Source of the DNA: a virus
Reading direction: 5' to 3' (one strand)
DNA length: 64,000 bases
IMG/VR virus record: IMGVR_UViG_3300050821_001527
Location: 124,001-188,000 of that record
Part shown: piece after piece, positions 20,609 through 29,227 of the stretch
Layout of the letters: each line of letters starts with the position of its first letter
How positions within the stretch are numbered: the stretch's first letter is position 1
Notes under the pieces: model-generated
Databases searched by the model: none
The model's input: only the letters and a program-made list of their open reading frames with translations
What the model was told of the DNA's origin: nothing
Position numbers and translations under genes: made by a program

Positions 20609-21247
20609 ATGAGAACATTTTTTACATCGGATACACACTTTCACCATGCCAATATTATCAAGTATTGCAATCGTCCATTCAGGGACACGGCTGAAATGAA
20701 CAACACCATTATCACCAACTGGAACGCAAAAGTTGGGGGGAATGACCTGATTTACCATTTGGGAGATTTCGCCTTCGGGCGCGAGGACTGGCATCTGACC
20801 ATGCTCCTTGAAAAGCTGAAAGGCAAGATTATCTTCCTCAAGGGGAACCACGACAGACTCGCTTGGCGCAACCGTCAGCGTTTCTTCGCCTGCTCTGACT
20901 CGTATCGAGAGATTGAAGTCAACGGCCAAGAGATTACCCTGTGTCATTACGCTTTGCGCGTTTGGAACAAGAGCCATCATGGAGCATGGCACCTTTACGG
21001 GCACAGCCACGGCACCCTGCCCGATGACCCGCATTCCCGCAGCTTCGATTGTGGAGTGGACAGCCATAACTTCACGCCATTATCGTTCGAGGAAGTCAAG
21101 GTTATCATGGATAAGAAACTTTGGAAGCCGATTGACCACCACGGCGAAAGACAGGAAGGCGGCGGGGTTGGTCTAAGCGCAGAAGATTACGCGAAGGCAG
21201 ACCGTAAACGCCAGTATGAACAACTGAAAAAGGAATTTGAATTATGA
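20609..21247 (+). CDS. Metallophosphoesterase
   Basis: 212 residues with FTSDTHFHHANIIKYCNRPF (D-x-H and the RPF loop), YHLGDFAFG, LKGNHD, CHYALRVW and YGHSHGTLPDDPHSRSFDCGVD. This is the phage-common subfamily of calcineurin-like phosphoesterases. Substrate unknown; cyclic nucleotides or phosphate ends of RNA are candidates. Confidence 0.9.
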   Translation: MRTFFTSDTHFHHANIIKYCNRPFRDTAEMNNTIITNWNAKVGGNDLIYHLGDFAFGREDWHLTMLLEKLKGKIIFLKGNHDRLAWRNRQRFFACSDSYREIEVNGQEITLCHYALRVWNKSHHGAWHLYGHSHGTLPDDPHSRSFDCGVDSHNFTPLSFEEVKVIMDKKLWKPIDHHGERQEGGGVGLSAEDYAKADRKRQYEQLKKEFEL

Positions 21248-21660
21248 GTTGGAAATTTTGGAAGAAAAAAGTCACACCAGCACCAAAGCCAGAGCCGGTA
21301 ATTCCCGTGCCCGAGCCTCGTTGTTACGTTAAGGCTATCTTGAAAGACCTTGACGACAAGGTTAATTGGGAAGCAAAATACGAGGGCGATTCGAGATTTC
21401 TGTCCTACTCGAACAAGTCCCCAAACCAATACAGACTCCATATCTCAAATAGCGGTTGGTATAGCGGCTGCTACGTCTATGTCAGCTTGGAAGGAATTTC
21501 TTCCAGCGAAATGCAATTCACCGCTCACGAAAGGGAGCTTGTTGGGGAAAAAGCCGCCAAGTTACTCAAATGGATGGACGAAAAACTTTCCCAGTCCAAG
21601 GTGGAGGCAGACGAGAAAAAGTTGAAGAAGCTGTTCCCCGAATGCTATCCGCGCAAATGA
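21244..21660 (+). CDS. Hypothetical protein (138 aa)
   Basis: Basic start, Pro-rich linker (TPAPKPEPVIPVPEP), then an alpha/beta part and a Lys-rich C-terminal helix. ATGA overlaps on both sides. Unknown. Confidence 0.72.
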   Translation: MSWKFWKKKVTPAPKPEPVIPVPEPRCYVKAILKDLDDKVNWEAKYEGDSRFLSYSNKSPNQYRLHISNSGWYSGCYVYVSLEGISSSEMQFTAHERELVGEKAAKLLKWMDEKLSQSKVEADEKKLKKLFPECYPRK

Positions 21661-22052
21661 TTTACTACCTATTCTTAGACGACGTTCGTAAGCCGTTCCA
21701 AGTCACATGGGAGGAACTCCCCTTGGTGAACTGGACTGTCGCCAGAAGCTATGACGACTTCGTAAAGCTTGTAACTTTGATGGGCGTCCCGTCCTGCGTG
21801 TCCTTCGACCACGACTTAGCGGACGAACATTACGAGGATTACCGCGCCGTGGCCCCAAACGAGGCGAGAATCATTGACCCCCTCAAATTAAATTACAAAA
21901 AATATAAAGTCAAAAGTGGATACCACGCCGCCAAGTGGCTCGCGGCCTACTGCGCCAAGCATAAGCAACCCATCCCCGAATACCATATCCACACACTCAA
22001 TCACATAGGCCGACGCAATATCAGCAACCTTCTGGAAGGGGCCAAGAAATGA
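21657..22052 (+). CDS. cREC (cyclic-phosphate-type receiver) protein
   Basis: 131 residues. YYLFLDDVRKPF, CVSFDHDLAD and YHIHTLNHIGRRNISNLL give the LDDxR-P, DHDL and HSxNxxGxxN signature of the receiver-like family predicted to act on cyclic phosphate ends of RNA or nucleotides. It carries its three acidic positions. Together with RtcB (31297) and the HAD protein (48854) it suggests RNA repair; role is inference. Confidence 0.75.
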   Translation: MIYYLFLDDVRKPFQVTWEELPLVNWTVARSYDDFVKLVTLMGVPSCVSFDHDLADEHYEDYRAVAPNEARIIDPLKLNYKKYKVKSGYHAAKWLAAYCAKHKQPIPEYHIHTLNHIGRRNISNLLEGAKK

Positions 22053-22270
22053 AATACGTCTGCTACATGAATTACTACGGGTGGGCGAAGTTCGATGAAT
22101 ACAATGTCTTGATGTTTACTGACAGGGATATTGACCACGCCACCGAATTCAACAATGAGGATGCCGCGTATGCAGCACTCTGGAAGAATTCCGGTTACGA
22201 AGGCCACGTCCTGCAAAAGACTGAAAGCACCCGCATGATTGGACTTGACAGCCCGGAATATAAGAGGTAA
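22049..22270 (+). CDS. Hypothetical protein (73 aa)
   Basis: Aromatic, acidic small protein (MNYYGWAKFDEYNVLMF). Coupled by ATGA. The promoter of the next gene overlaps its end. Confidence 0.72.
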   Translation: MKYVCYMNYYGWAKFDEYNVLMFTDRDIDHATEFNNEDAAYAALWKNSGYEGHVLQKTESTRMIGLDSPEYKR

Positions 22271-22273
22271 TAT
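22245..22273 (+). promoter_or_regulatory. Sigma70-like promoter, leaderless
   Basis: TTGACA, 17 bases, TAATAT, 6 bases to the ATG at 22280; lies inside the preceding gene. Confidence 0.85.
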
Positions 22274-22279
22274 TGGTAT

Positions 22280-23056
22280 ATGATTGAACAGCTTTCGAGC
22301 AAGAATCAGCGCATCCTTGTTTTCGCCGACCCGCATCAGGAGATTGACAAGGTGAGCAACATTCTGAAAAGGGAACAGGCCGACAAGGTGGTTTGTTTGG
22401 GTGACTGGTTTGACAGTTTTCATCTTGAGAACGTCCGCTACAGCATCAAGACCGCCGCCTATCTTCAAAAGCTGGTCTTCCAACCCAACTTCCTTACCCT
22501 GTTCGGGAACCACGACGTTCATTACTTTTGGGGCAAGAACGAACACGCGCTTTGCAGCGGGTGGACGAAGGATAAGGACAAGGCCATCATAGGCGCGTTC
22601 GAGGGCAAGATGGCGGAAGTCAGGGACAAATTTCAGTGGTTCGTCTGGATTGACGACTATCTTTGCACCCACGCCGGGGTTCATCCTTACCACTTCCCTC
22701 CCATGCTTGAAGCCGACAAGAAAGGCATCAGCACATGGTTGAAGAAAGCCGGTGAACACGCAGAATTGAGTCTCGCCAGTGGAGGCTCGCATTGGTTCTT
22801 CCGTGCCGGGGAAGCCAGAGGCGGCAGTCAAAGAATCGGCGGAATCGTTTGGGCGGATTTTGATGACGAGTTTGAACCGATTGACGGGGTTAAGCAGTTG
22901 GTGGGCCACACCTATCATCGCCGCGCCGTCACGCATTACTCGAACAGGAATCTCGCCCGTGCCGAAGCGAACGATTTGGACATTGACTGCAATCTAACGG
23001 AGTATCTAATCATTCACAACGGCAAACTCGAAATCAAATCCTACTACGATTTATGA
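22280..23056 (+). CDS. Calcineurin-like phosphoesterase
   Basis: 258 residues with VFADPHQE (D-x-H), LGDWFD, FGNHDVHY, CTHAGV and VGHTYHRR. All five metal motifs are present. Third phosphoesterase of the window and only distantly similar to the other two, so not a recent duplicate. Confidence 0.87.
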   Translation: MIEQLSSKNQRILVFADPHQEIDKVSNILKREQADKVVCLGDWFDSFHLENVRYSIKTAAYLQKLVFQPNFLTLFGNHDVHYFWGKNEHALCSGWTKDKDKAIIGAFEGKMAEVRDKFQWFVWIDDYLCTHAGVHPYHFPPMLEADKKGISTWLKKAGEHAELSLASGGSHWFFRAGEARGGSQRIGGIVWADFDDEFEPIDGVKQLVGHTYHRRAVTHYSNRNLARAEANDLDIDCNLTEYLIIHNGKLEIKSYYDL

Positions 23057-23223
23057 TGGCAACCCTGAAAAAGTCCGTAGAAGTCGAAGGCCAGAAACTC
23101 GAAAAGGGAGCATTCGGGAAAGTCCTTGGTCATTGCTGGAATGAGGCCCATGAGGATTCTGTCTATGTCGAATTCCCAGCGGGAAAATTTCCTGTGGATA
23201 AAGCCTTGGTTGACTTAAAATAA
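23053..23223 (+). CDS. Small hypothetical protein (56 aa)
   Basis: Start ATG-ATG overlapping the previous stop. Beta-rich (GAFGKVLGHCWNEAHEDSVYVEF, a small barrel-like pattern). Unknown. Confidence 0.65.
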   Translation: MMATLKKSVEVEGQKLEKGAFGKVLGHCWNEAHEDSVYVEFPAGKFPVDKALVDLK

Positions 23224-23225
23224 TC

Positions 23226-23717
23226 ATGGGCAGAATCTTGGAATACTTTTCTGAACCACCGAATGAGAATGATTTCTTCGGAGTAAATTTACGCGAAACA
23301 ATACAAACACTTCCTAAAATGAGCAAAGCAACAAAAATCCTACTCGTTCTGTCCCTTCTAACGGTCATTTGGACAGCAGACGTAATCGTCGGCCACTACC
23401 ACCACCCTGTCGCCCCGGCCCCTTCACAAAGGTCGCTGGTTTATGGTGTGAGCAATTACATCAAGGACGCCAACCACATTATCCTTCTTGGCAACCGCAT
23501 TGGAGTCGTGGGAACGAACAACCTGTTCATTTTGGGAGGATGGGACGCCAGCCTGCCGGTTATCTCCACCAAGATTAGCGAAAGCGAGTTTCAGACAATC
23601 AGCAACGTTATTGTGAGGGCGGCAATCGAAAAAAGCAAGCAACCACGCCCGCAAGCCAAGGTTGTTCCCGCGCCCGCAGCCCCAACCAACGCTCCAAACC
23701 CACTCGACCACCCCTAA
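23226..23717 (+). CDS. Membrane-anchored protein (163 aa)
   Basis: One transmembrane helix at residues 37-56 (ILLVLSLLTVIWTADVIVG), then an extracytoplasmic domain and a Pro/Ala-rich C-terminus. Unknown; position suggests an envelope role. Confidence 0.7.
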   Translation: MGRILEYFSEPPNENDFFGVNLRETIQTLPKMSKATKILLVLSLLTVIWTADVIVGHYHHPVAPAPSQRSLVYGVSNYIKDANHIILLGNRIGVVGTNNLFILGGWDASLPVISTKISESEFQTISNVIVRAAIEKSKQPRPQAKVVPAPAAPTNAPNPLDHP

Positions 23718-24097
23718 TGAAGCTCTATGTAGTCCAAAATCGTGAAGGTAAGTTCTTCCGTTCGGTAGGCTACAACGGAGGACATACGGGCGGTGTCAAG
23801 GGGAACTGGGTTGACACTCTCGACAAGGCGAAATTCTATGCCAAAATCGGTCAGGCCAAAAGCCGAGTCACTTTCTTCTACAAGGCGTGGCCATCGTTCG
23901 GATGCCCCGATATTCTCGAATTTGAGATAGACGTGGCGATGGCGAAAGTCCTCGACATGAAGGCTGCTACTGACAAGAAAATTGCCAAGGCCCGCAAGGT
24001 TGAAGCAGAAAAACAGAGCGAACGCGCCGAAAGACACAGGCAATATCTGGAAAGTGAGCAGGCCAGAATCGCCAGCGAGCTTAAAAAATTGAATTAA
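23717..24097 (+). CDS. Hypothetical protein with coiled-coil tail (126 aa)
   Basis: N-terminal MKLYVVQNREGKFFRSVGY domain seen in small phage proteins, C-terminal third a continuous Lys/Glu/Arg helix (residues 78-125). Overlaps the previous stop by one base. Confidence 0.75.
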   Translation: MKLYVVQNREGKFFRSVGYNGGHTGGVKGNWVDTLDKAKFYAKIGQAKSRVTFFYKAWPSFGCPDILEFEIDVAMAKVLDMKAATDKKIAKARKVEAEKQSERAERHRQYLESEQARIASELKKLN

Positions 24098-24099
24098 AT

Positions 24100-24333
24100 A
24101 TGGACAAGGAAATAGCTCTTGACCTTCTCAAAGATACCTTTGACGAGGAAATTGCCCATTTGAGGTTGCGTATCATTCGTGACGCGCAGGCTCCGCGTTT
24201 TGAGGCTTTACGTGCCACGCACCCGGAAATCCACGCGGATTTTGTGAAGGCGCGAACCGGCCCGCATGAAGTGCTGCTGCAAGCCCGCAGAAAACGCATA
24301 CAAGTTCTCACCAAGCTTATCGAAAATGGATAA
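24100..24333 (+). CDS. Hypothetical helical protein (77 aa)
   Basis: Almost all helical, charged. Unknown. Two-base gap from the gene before. Confidence 0.72.
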   Translation: MDKEIALDLLKDTFDEEIAHLRLRIIRDAQAPRFEALRATHPEIHADFVKARTGPHEVLLQARRKRIQVLTKLIENG

Positions 24334-24547
24334 ACCCACACAATCAGGCGCGGGTAAAGGAGACAAACCCCGCCCAACCAATCCAAAAGTTTTCGCGGAG
24401 AATTTTGATGCGATTGATTGGGGACATGCCCCCAAAATCACGGATGCCGCGCTCCATCAGTTTTATAAGAACACCTGTAACACCCGACAGGTTTCATTCG
24501 CGGAATTCAAAAGGAACTATTATGCTACTAGCAGCCCTAACAGGTAG
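24326..24547 (+). CDS. Conserved phage-type protein (73 aa)
   Basis: GAGKGDKPRPTNPKVFAENFD resembles the GKGDxPRP start shared by many small phage proteins of unknown function. Overlaps both neighbours. Confidence 0.68.
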   Translation: MDKPTQSGAGKGDKPRPTNPKVFAENFDAIDWGHAPKITDAALHQFYKNTCNTRQVSFAEFKRNYYATSSPNR

Positions 24548-24620
24548 GGAGATTTTTGCGGTGCTGTTTTGGGCCATGCTGATTGTTTCCGCATTTATGT
24601 GTGGAAAGGAAAGCTCTTGA
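24522..24620 (+). CDS. Single-span membrane microprotein (32 aa)
   Basis: Hydrophobic core FAVLFWAMLIVSAFMCG. Overlaps the previous gene by 26 bases. Small size makes this tentative. Confidence 0.5.
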   Translation: MLLAALTGREIFAVLFWAMLIVSAFMCGKESS

Positions 24621-24645
24621 CAACCAAAGAGTAATGGGATAATAT
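24617..24645 (+). promoter_or_regulatory. Sigma70-like promoter, leaderless
   Basis: TTGACA, 17 bases, TAATAT, 5 bases to the ATG at 24651. Confidence 0.84.
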
Positions 24646-24650
24646 TAGGT

Positions 24651-24896
24651 ATGACTTTTCTTAATGTCGAACAAGTAATGGACGGGCAGAACGGGACTAT
24701 TACAAGAGCCATCATCTGCACCGCAGTCGTCGCGGAAACCTTCGTGGAAGCGATTCAGAAGTTGAAGGACAACGCTGCCAGGATAAATCTCAAATGGGAA
24801 GTCGAGAAGGAGGACGACCAAGACTTTGAATACGTCATTAAGCAGGCGTATCCGGTCTATGGCTCCATGAAGAATCGCCAGTTGAGGATTATATGA
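24651..24896 (+). CDS. Hypothetical protein, tandem paralog 1 (81 aa)
   Basis: Shares the pattern EQxMxG...TxVxAxxFxEAxxxxKxxAxxNLK...DxDxxFxxxI...PxxGxMxNxxL with the next gene, so the pair arose by duplication. Function unknown. Confidence 0.78.
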   Translation: MTFLNVEQVMDGQNGTITRAIICTAVVAETFVEAIQKLKDNAARINLKWEVEKEDDQDFEYVIKQAYPVYGSMKNRQLRII

Positions 24897-25132
24897 TATT
24901 AATTCTTACCGAGCAGCCCATGAATGGCTCGAAATCAATGGCCGTTTACACAACGGGCGTCGAGGCTGACTCTTTCAAGGAGGCTGTGGCGCGTGTTAAA
25001 AACGCCGGGGCGGAAAAGAATCTCAAGCCTGTAATCCATTCGGATAACGATGCGGAATTTTCATTTACCATTCCGTCCGATATGTTTCCGATATTTGGGG
25101 TCATGCGTAACTCGGCTCTGAAAATGCTATGA
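24893..25132 (+). CDS. Hypothetical protein, tandem paralog 2 (79 aa)
   Basis: Second copy of the duplicated small protein; ATGA overlap with copy 1 and with the zinc-ribbon gene after it. Divergence is high, so the duplication is old. Confidence 0.78.
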   Translation: MILILTEQPMNGSKSMAVYTTGVEADSFKEAVARVKNAGAEKNLKPVIHSDNDAEFSFTIPSDMFPIFGVMRNSALKML

Positions 25133-25515
25133 GCAAGCTCAATAACACCGTGGTCTGTAAACATTGTCAGGCCGAAATGAAGGCAATTTACGCGGTCTGC
25201 CCGGTTTGCGGCATGAGACAGGACGGCAAGAATACAACCGAGCTATGTCAGAAGTGCGGGACGCAATATCTCAAGGGCGGCTCCTGCGATTGCGAGGGCG
25301 AGACACGATTGTTCTTTGGTCGCCCGATTAGGAAAGATACCACGGCGCAGTTTTTCCAAGACCCGTTGACCATCGAAGAATTTAAGGCGACCATCGCAGG
25401 CAGCTTCGACGCTTTCGCGCAGAACATGAAAACTATCGGTCATGCCGGGGACAAACACGTCGAGCTATGGGCCGAGCAATACCTTGCGTGGCTGGAAATT
25501 GAACAGGAACGATAA
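25129..25515 (+). CDS. Double zinc-ribbon protein (128 aa)
   Basis: Two zinc ribbons: CKHCQ/CPVCG (residues 10-27) and CQKCG/CDCEG (residues 40-56), followed by an acidic helical region. Could bind nucleic acid or RNA polymerase; unknown. Confidence 0.75.
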   Translation: MSKLNNTVVCKHCQAEMKAIYAVCPVCGMRQDGKNTTELCQKCGTQYLKGGSCDCEGETRLFFGRPIRKDTTAQFFQDPLTIEEFKATIAGSFDAFAQNMKTIGHAGDKHVELWAEQYLAWLEIEQER

Positions 25516-25516
25516 T

Positions 25517-25711
25517 ATGGACTGGTGCTGCGAAGATTTGAAAAGAAATTTCACGCTGTCTGTGGATTACCAAGACATTCGTGAACTCTATAATGGCAAG
25601 TGTCCGTATTGCAAATCCGTAGCGAAGATTGGAGCGGAAAGGCCGGTTGGCAGAGTCATCCCCATGTCCGAGTTAAAGGCTTGGGCCGAAAAAACGTGGA
25701 GTCCTCTATGA
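25517..25711 (+). CDS. Small zinc-binding protein (64 aa)
   Basis: WCCEDL and CPYCKS form a zinc site of the kind seen in small phage proteins. Overlaps YopX by 4 bases. Confidence 0.7.
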   Translation: MDWCCEDLKRNFTLSVDYQDIRELYNGKCPYCKSVAKIGAERPVGRVIPMSELKAWAEKTWSPL

Positions 25712-26094
25712 GAGAGATAAGATTCCGCGTTTGGGACAAAAAGTATCAGCGATTCGTCAGCATCGAACCATTTGATACTGACCTGAACGACACGTTCGCC
25801 AACGACTCTTTCATCTTCCAGCAATGGACTGGCCTGCAAGACAGGAATGGCAAGGATATTTACGAAGGCGACATAGTTAGTGTCTATGACCCGGACAACA
25901 AGTTCGTGGTATCTTTTGGGAAAACGGAAAGGCAAGTTCTTTCCTATGATGGGCACACGATATTGCCCATTGAAATCGTTGGGTTCTATTTCAAGGCTCT
26001 GGATAACGGTCAGCCTTACTATAGCATCACCAATAATACCTTGGGCGAACACGACCTTAAAGGCACAATAGTCGTAGGACACGTTTTAAGCTAA
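25708..26094 (+). CDS. YopX family protein
   Basis: 128 residues. REIRFRVWDKKYQRFV, then QWTGLQDRNGKDIYEGDIVSV (the signature) and a C-terminal GTIVVGHVL. Second YopX protein of the window (see 11673). Confidence 0.9.
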   Translation: MREIRFRVWDKKYQRFVSIEPFDTDLNDTFANDSFIFQQWTGLQDRNGKDIYEGDIVSVYDPDNKFVVSFGKTERQVLSYDGHTILPIEIVGFYFKALDNGQPYYSITNNTLGEHDLKGTIVVGHVLS

Positions 26095-26100
26095 CACAAT

Positions 26101-27192
26101 ATGAACAACACCGACCAAGAATACTTCCGTCTCCTGCGCCTTATCCTCGATAATGGCCGCACGAAAGTCAATCGAACCGGCGTGGATACCATCGGCGTTT
26201 TCGGCGCACAGGCGCGTTTCAATCTCGCCGAAGGCTTCCCACTTCTAACTACCAAGAAAGTCTTTCTCAAGGCCATCATCCACGAACTGCTCTGGTTCAT
26301 CAAGGGCGACACGAATATCAAGTATCTGGTTGATAACGACGTTCACATTTGGGACGAGTGGGCCTACAAGCGTTTCTGCGATGCTCAAAAAGGGACGGAC
26401 GGAGTTATTACGAAAGCCCTTATTGACCAAAAGCAATTCATTCAGAATATCAAGGAATTTCCTGAATTTGCCGCTAGATGGGGCGACCTTGGAGAAGGCA
26501 CCTACGGAGGCATGTGGAGGGCGTTTCCTTACTACCGCGAATACGATGACGGCGAGGATGGTTCCGACTGCGCTACTATACAACGCGCCCATGAAACGAT
26601 TGACCAACTCAAAAAAGTCGTGGATAAGCTGAAAACCAATCCCGATGACCGTCGCATGATTGTCAGCGCGTGGCATCCTTACTGGGTTGACCATTGTGCC
26701 CTACCGCCGTGTCATTGTCTTTTCCACTTCAACACGGAAGAACTAACCGTCTCTGAGCGACTGGACGTGTATCACAAGGGAGGCTACAACTTGCTTCCGA
26801 AGTATCTTGGCGCGGACGATGCCACGGCGCACAAGAATCTGGATGATATTGGCGTTCCCAAACGCAGGCTTAACTGCTTGCTCTATCAACGCTCCTGTGA
26901 CACGTTCTTAGGCGTTCCATTCAATATCGCCAGCTACGCGCTCTTGACGAGCATGATTGCCAAGGTGGTCAACATGGTTCCCGGCGAGTTTGTCCACACC
27001 TACGGCGACTTGCACATTTACAAGAACCATCTGGAACAGGTCAAGGAACAGCTTTCGCGCAAACCGTTCGACAAGCTTCCTACCTTGAAACTGAACCCCG
27101 CCGTCACCGATTTATTTCAATATAAATACGAGGACATTTCAGTCATGGGATATGAATGTCATCCCGCCATCAAAGCCCCCATCGCTGTCTAA
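26101..27192 (+). CDS. thyA: Thymidylate synthase
   Basis: 363 residues, about 100 more than E. coli ThyA. Makes dTMP from dUMP with methylene-folate. [11 protein letters not shown] binds phosphate, [10 protein letters not shown], the active-site [11 protein letters not shown] with catalytic Cys, [20 protein letters not shown] with the dUMP-selecting Asn, and [12 protein letters not shown]. Extra length lies in inserts at about residues 95-135 and 215-262. The kept Asn argues for dUMP rather than dCMP. Forms a pathway with DHFR, dUTPase and dCMP deaminase here. Confidence 0.95.
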   Translation: MNNTDQEYFRLLRLILDNGRTKVNRTGVDTIGVFGAQARFNLAEGFPLLTTKKVFLKAIIHELLWFIKGDTNIKYLVDNDVHIWDEWAYKRFCDAQKGTDGVITKALIDQKQFIQNIKEFPEFAARWGDLGEGTYGGMWRAFPYYREYDDGEDGSDCATIQRAHETIDQLKKVVDKLKTNPDDRRMIVSAWHPYWVDHCALPPCHCLFHFNTEELTVSERLDVYHKGGYNLLPKYLGADDATAHKNLDDIGVPKRRLNCLLYQRSCDTFLGVPFNIASYALLTSMIAKVVNMVPGEFVHTYGDLHIYKNHLEQVKEQLSRKPFDKLPTLKLNPAVTDLFQYKYEDISVMGYECHPAIKAPIAV

Positions 27193-27193
27193 T

Positions 27194-27436
27194 ATGAAAA
27201 CCAACGAACGTAAAGACGCGGAAGAAATCGTCAGAAGGCTGCGCGAGCGCAATCCCGCAGCTTTCAATGGACTCATAGACGAGAACATTACATTGGAGGA
27301 CTTCGCTGAAATAGTCATTGTCCAATACAAGGCTTTCAACGCGGGAGCCAAAGAGTTGAGGCCCGACAAGAACGTAAAGGTTCCAGATTACGTTTGGTCA
27401 ACCGAAGGCTACGACCCAAGCAGATTGCCAAAATGA
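27194..27436 (+). CDS. Hypothetical protein (80 aa)
   Basis: Helical, charged; starts one base after the thyA stop. Unknown. Confidence 0.72.
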   Translation: MKTNERKDAEEIVRRLRERNPAAFNGLIDENITLEDFAEIVIVQYKAFNAGAKELRPDKNVKVPDYVWSTEGYDPSRLPK

Positions 27437-27648
27437 AATTCGACCACGAACATTGCGATAAGTGCGAGAAAGTAACCCCGCACTACAACGGGAAGTGCGG
27501 CCCCTGTGAAACGGCAGCGGGAAACAAGGCCCGCCGCCTGCACTTTGCTTCCCTAAAGGGCTTGACAGTTGAGGAAAGGCTTGATAGGATTGAAAAGTGG
27601 CAATACGAAATGCAAATCAGTCCCCCGTGGATTGAGCCAACCTACTAA
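27433..27648 (+). CDS. Small zinc-ribbon protein (71 aa)
   Basis: HCDKCEKVTPHYNGKCGPCE gives two Cys pairs; basic middle, acidic end. ATGA overlap. Confidence 0.7.
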   Translation: MKFDHEHCDKCEKVTPHYNGKCGPCETAAGNKARRLHFASLKGLTVEERLDRIEKWQYEMQISPPWIEPTY

Positions 27649-27651
27649 ACC

Positions 27652-27822
27652 ATGAACTACCGAAACGAAATACCTGCTGGAATCCCCCGAAATAAGACCG
27701 AACTGCGAGAAATGCAAGCCGCCCAAGTCAAGACCCCTCCGCTTACGGCTGGATTGGTTATTTTGGGTGCGGCGTTCGTCATTTTACTGGGCGTTTTGAC
27801 GATTATCCACATGGTTCGCTAA
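27652..27822 (+). CDS. Single-span membrane protein (56 aa)
   Basis: Charged N-terminal half, then a hydrophobic C-terminal helix (TAGLVILGAAFVILLGVLTI). Tail-anchored type. Unknown. Confidence 0.68.
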   Translation: MNYRNEIPAGIPRNKTELREMQAAQVKTPPLTAGLVILGAAFVILLGVLTIIHMVR

Positions 27823-27837
27823 TACGAATCAATAAAA

Positions 27838-27857
27838 TTCAATAAATTGAAATAAAT
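27838..27857 (+). promoter_or_regulatory. TTCAATAAAT element before DHFR
   Basis: TTCAATAAATTGAAATAAAT directly abuts the ATG at 27858. One of a recurring class of A/T elements at gene starts (34251, 43086, 46099, 52701, 53791). Confidence 0.6.
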
Positions 27858-28361
27858 ATGGCAACTTTTCGCGCAATCGTGGCAATGGGTGAAAATCGTG
27901 AAATCGGCGAGGGAGACAAGATTCCTTGGCGTCTCAAGGCCGATATGCAGCACTTTAAACGCACCACCATGAACGGCCATGTCCTTTTTGGCCGCAAGAC
28001 GTTTGATTGCCTGCCCAATAAGACCCTCGTAAACCGCACCATTTGGGTTCTGACGCGCCGTAACCCTGACGGATGGACTAAGACGACCAACCACGGTCTG
28101 ACGCTCTCCTGCGCCACCAACGTCGTGGAATCGCTATCCCAGCTTCCCGACGGACAGGACTATTGGGTTTGTGGAGGTTCTCAAATCTATTCCCTGCTCT
28201 TGGACAAGCTGGACGAGGTAGTCTGCACCCATGTTTCGGGTAAATTTTCCCAAGCGGACGCCCACATGTCTGCATTCGAGCATCTTTTCGCCCGAAAAGA
28301 CATCTTGACTACCGGCGAAGGATACAGTATCGTCAGGTATTATGATAAGATTACTGGTTAG
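27858..28361 (+). CDS. folA: Dihydrofolate reductase
   Basis: 167 residues, normal DHFR length. FRAIVAMGENREIGEGDKIPWRL is the Met20 loop, ADMQHFKRTT with the folate-binding acidic Asp, LFGRKTFDCLP and VCGGSQIY for NADPH binding. Regenerates tetrahydrofolate used by the thymidylate synthase upstream. Confidence 0.95.
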   Translation: MATFRAIVAMGENREIGEGDKIPWRLKADMQHFKRTTMNGHVLFGRKTFDCLPNKTLVNRTIWVLTRRNPDGWTKTTNHGLTLSCATNVVESLSQLPDGQDYWVCGGSQIYSLLLDKLDEVVCTHVSGKFSQADAHMSAFEHLFARKDILTTGEGYSIVRYYDKITG

Positions 28362-28500
28362 AATTTTCTGCGCTTTAGTTTTTGGGAAGCAGCCCCATTT
28401 TCATACGTGGGGCAAATGGGAAACTGAATGCCGCAGCACTTGGTCAAGACAGCATCGCCAATGTCGCACCTGTGGCAAGGAACAATCTAGGATATTTTAA
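28342..28500 (+). CDS. Small HxW/CxxC protein (52 aa)
   Basis: FHTWGKWETEC...HRQCRTCGKEQ. Belongs with 39375 and 42175 to a scattered family ending W..C..CGK.Q-like, probably one zinc each. Overlaps the dhfr end by 20 bases in another frame. Confidence 0.6.
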   Translation: MIRLLVRIFCALVFGKQPHFHTWGKWETECRSTWSRQHRQCRTCGKEQSRIF

Positions 28501-28636
28501 GTGTTGAAGATGGCCCTGCCGATGCCTTTGACGAAGAACCAAAGGTTATTCCAGCGCAGGACGAGAATGCTCAATAGGAAGCATTGAACATTGAGTAGCA
28601 AACTTTCGAGACGTTCGTTCACTTATTATATTACAC
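28501..28636 (+). other. Short intergenic stretch, possible 28-aa ORF
   Basis: GTG at 28501 opens 28 basic codons to a TGA at 28587; weak. A TATTAT box ends seven bases before the ATG of the next gene, so a start-adjacent promoter is likely. Confidence 0.35.
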
Positions 28637-29227
28637 ATGGATGGCCTGAAAAACAGAACTGGTTGGCAGAATGCCAGCAGCCTCAAAGCTTCCGCGACTG
28701 AAAGCAGCTTCGCACAGGCCATGAGCGCGGCTTTCGTGGGAACGGATTTTCGTTTGAGGCATAAGCCAAGGGAGTTCCGAAACATCTATCTACAAATTCC
28801 CTTGGATGCAGCCATCGCCGCCTCCATTTATCAGCCGATTAAGCCTTACAAGCACGGTGTTATTCCCGACTATGCCATTGACAACATTGTCACTGGGAAA
28901 ACGCTCTACGTCGAAGTCAAACGTCAGGATGGCTGGGTGGAGGGAAAGACCAGTTCGGCAGGGAGAGGAAACGCCCATGAAAGGTCTTGTAAATTCTTTA
29001 CGCCCGGATTGCTGCAAATTTTAAGGGCCAAAGGGAAGCTGGATGATTCAGTTTTGCCGTTTTGGGCCGTATATCAGGGAGATATTGCGCGTGACCCGAA
29101 GCGTGTCCGTGAAATCCATTGCTGGTTCAGCGGGTATTCCAACCACTTCTTTCTGTGGCAGGACATAAATATCTCGCATCCTTTAGTTACCCATTTTCAA
29201 ACCAAACTGAAACAAATCCTCGAATGA
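28637..29227 (+). CDS. MunI-like type II restriction endonuclease
   Basis: 196 residues. GVIPDYAIDN...LYVEVKRQDGW is a PD-(D/E)xK core (Asp, then E-x-K), and AGRGNAHERSCKFFTPGLL is the segment I know from MunI/EcoRI-like enzymes. It should cut DNA at a short palindrome. No matching methyltransferase is visible in the window, so phage DNA must be protected otherwise or be cut only in the host. Confidence 0.65.
   Translation: MDGLKNRTGWQNASSLKASATESSFAQAMSAAFVGTDFRLRHKPREFRNIYLQIPLDAAIAASIYQPIKPYKHGVIPDYAIDNIVTGKTLYVEVKRQDGWVEGKTSSAGRGNAHERSCKFFTPGLLQILRAKGKLDDSVLPFWAVYQGDIARDPKRVREIHCWFSGYSNHFFLWQDINISHPLVTHFQTKLKQILE

Noticed and set aside
27652-27822. Calling the many small membrane proteins holins
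   Set aside because: Several (10646, 16766, 24522, 27652, 39121, 53803) have the size, but none has a distinctive holin motif or an adjacent endolysin that would decide.
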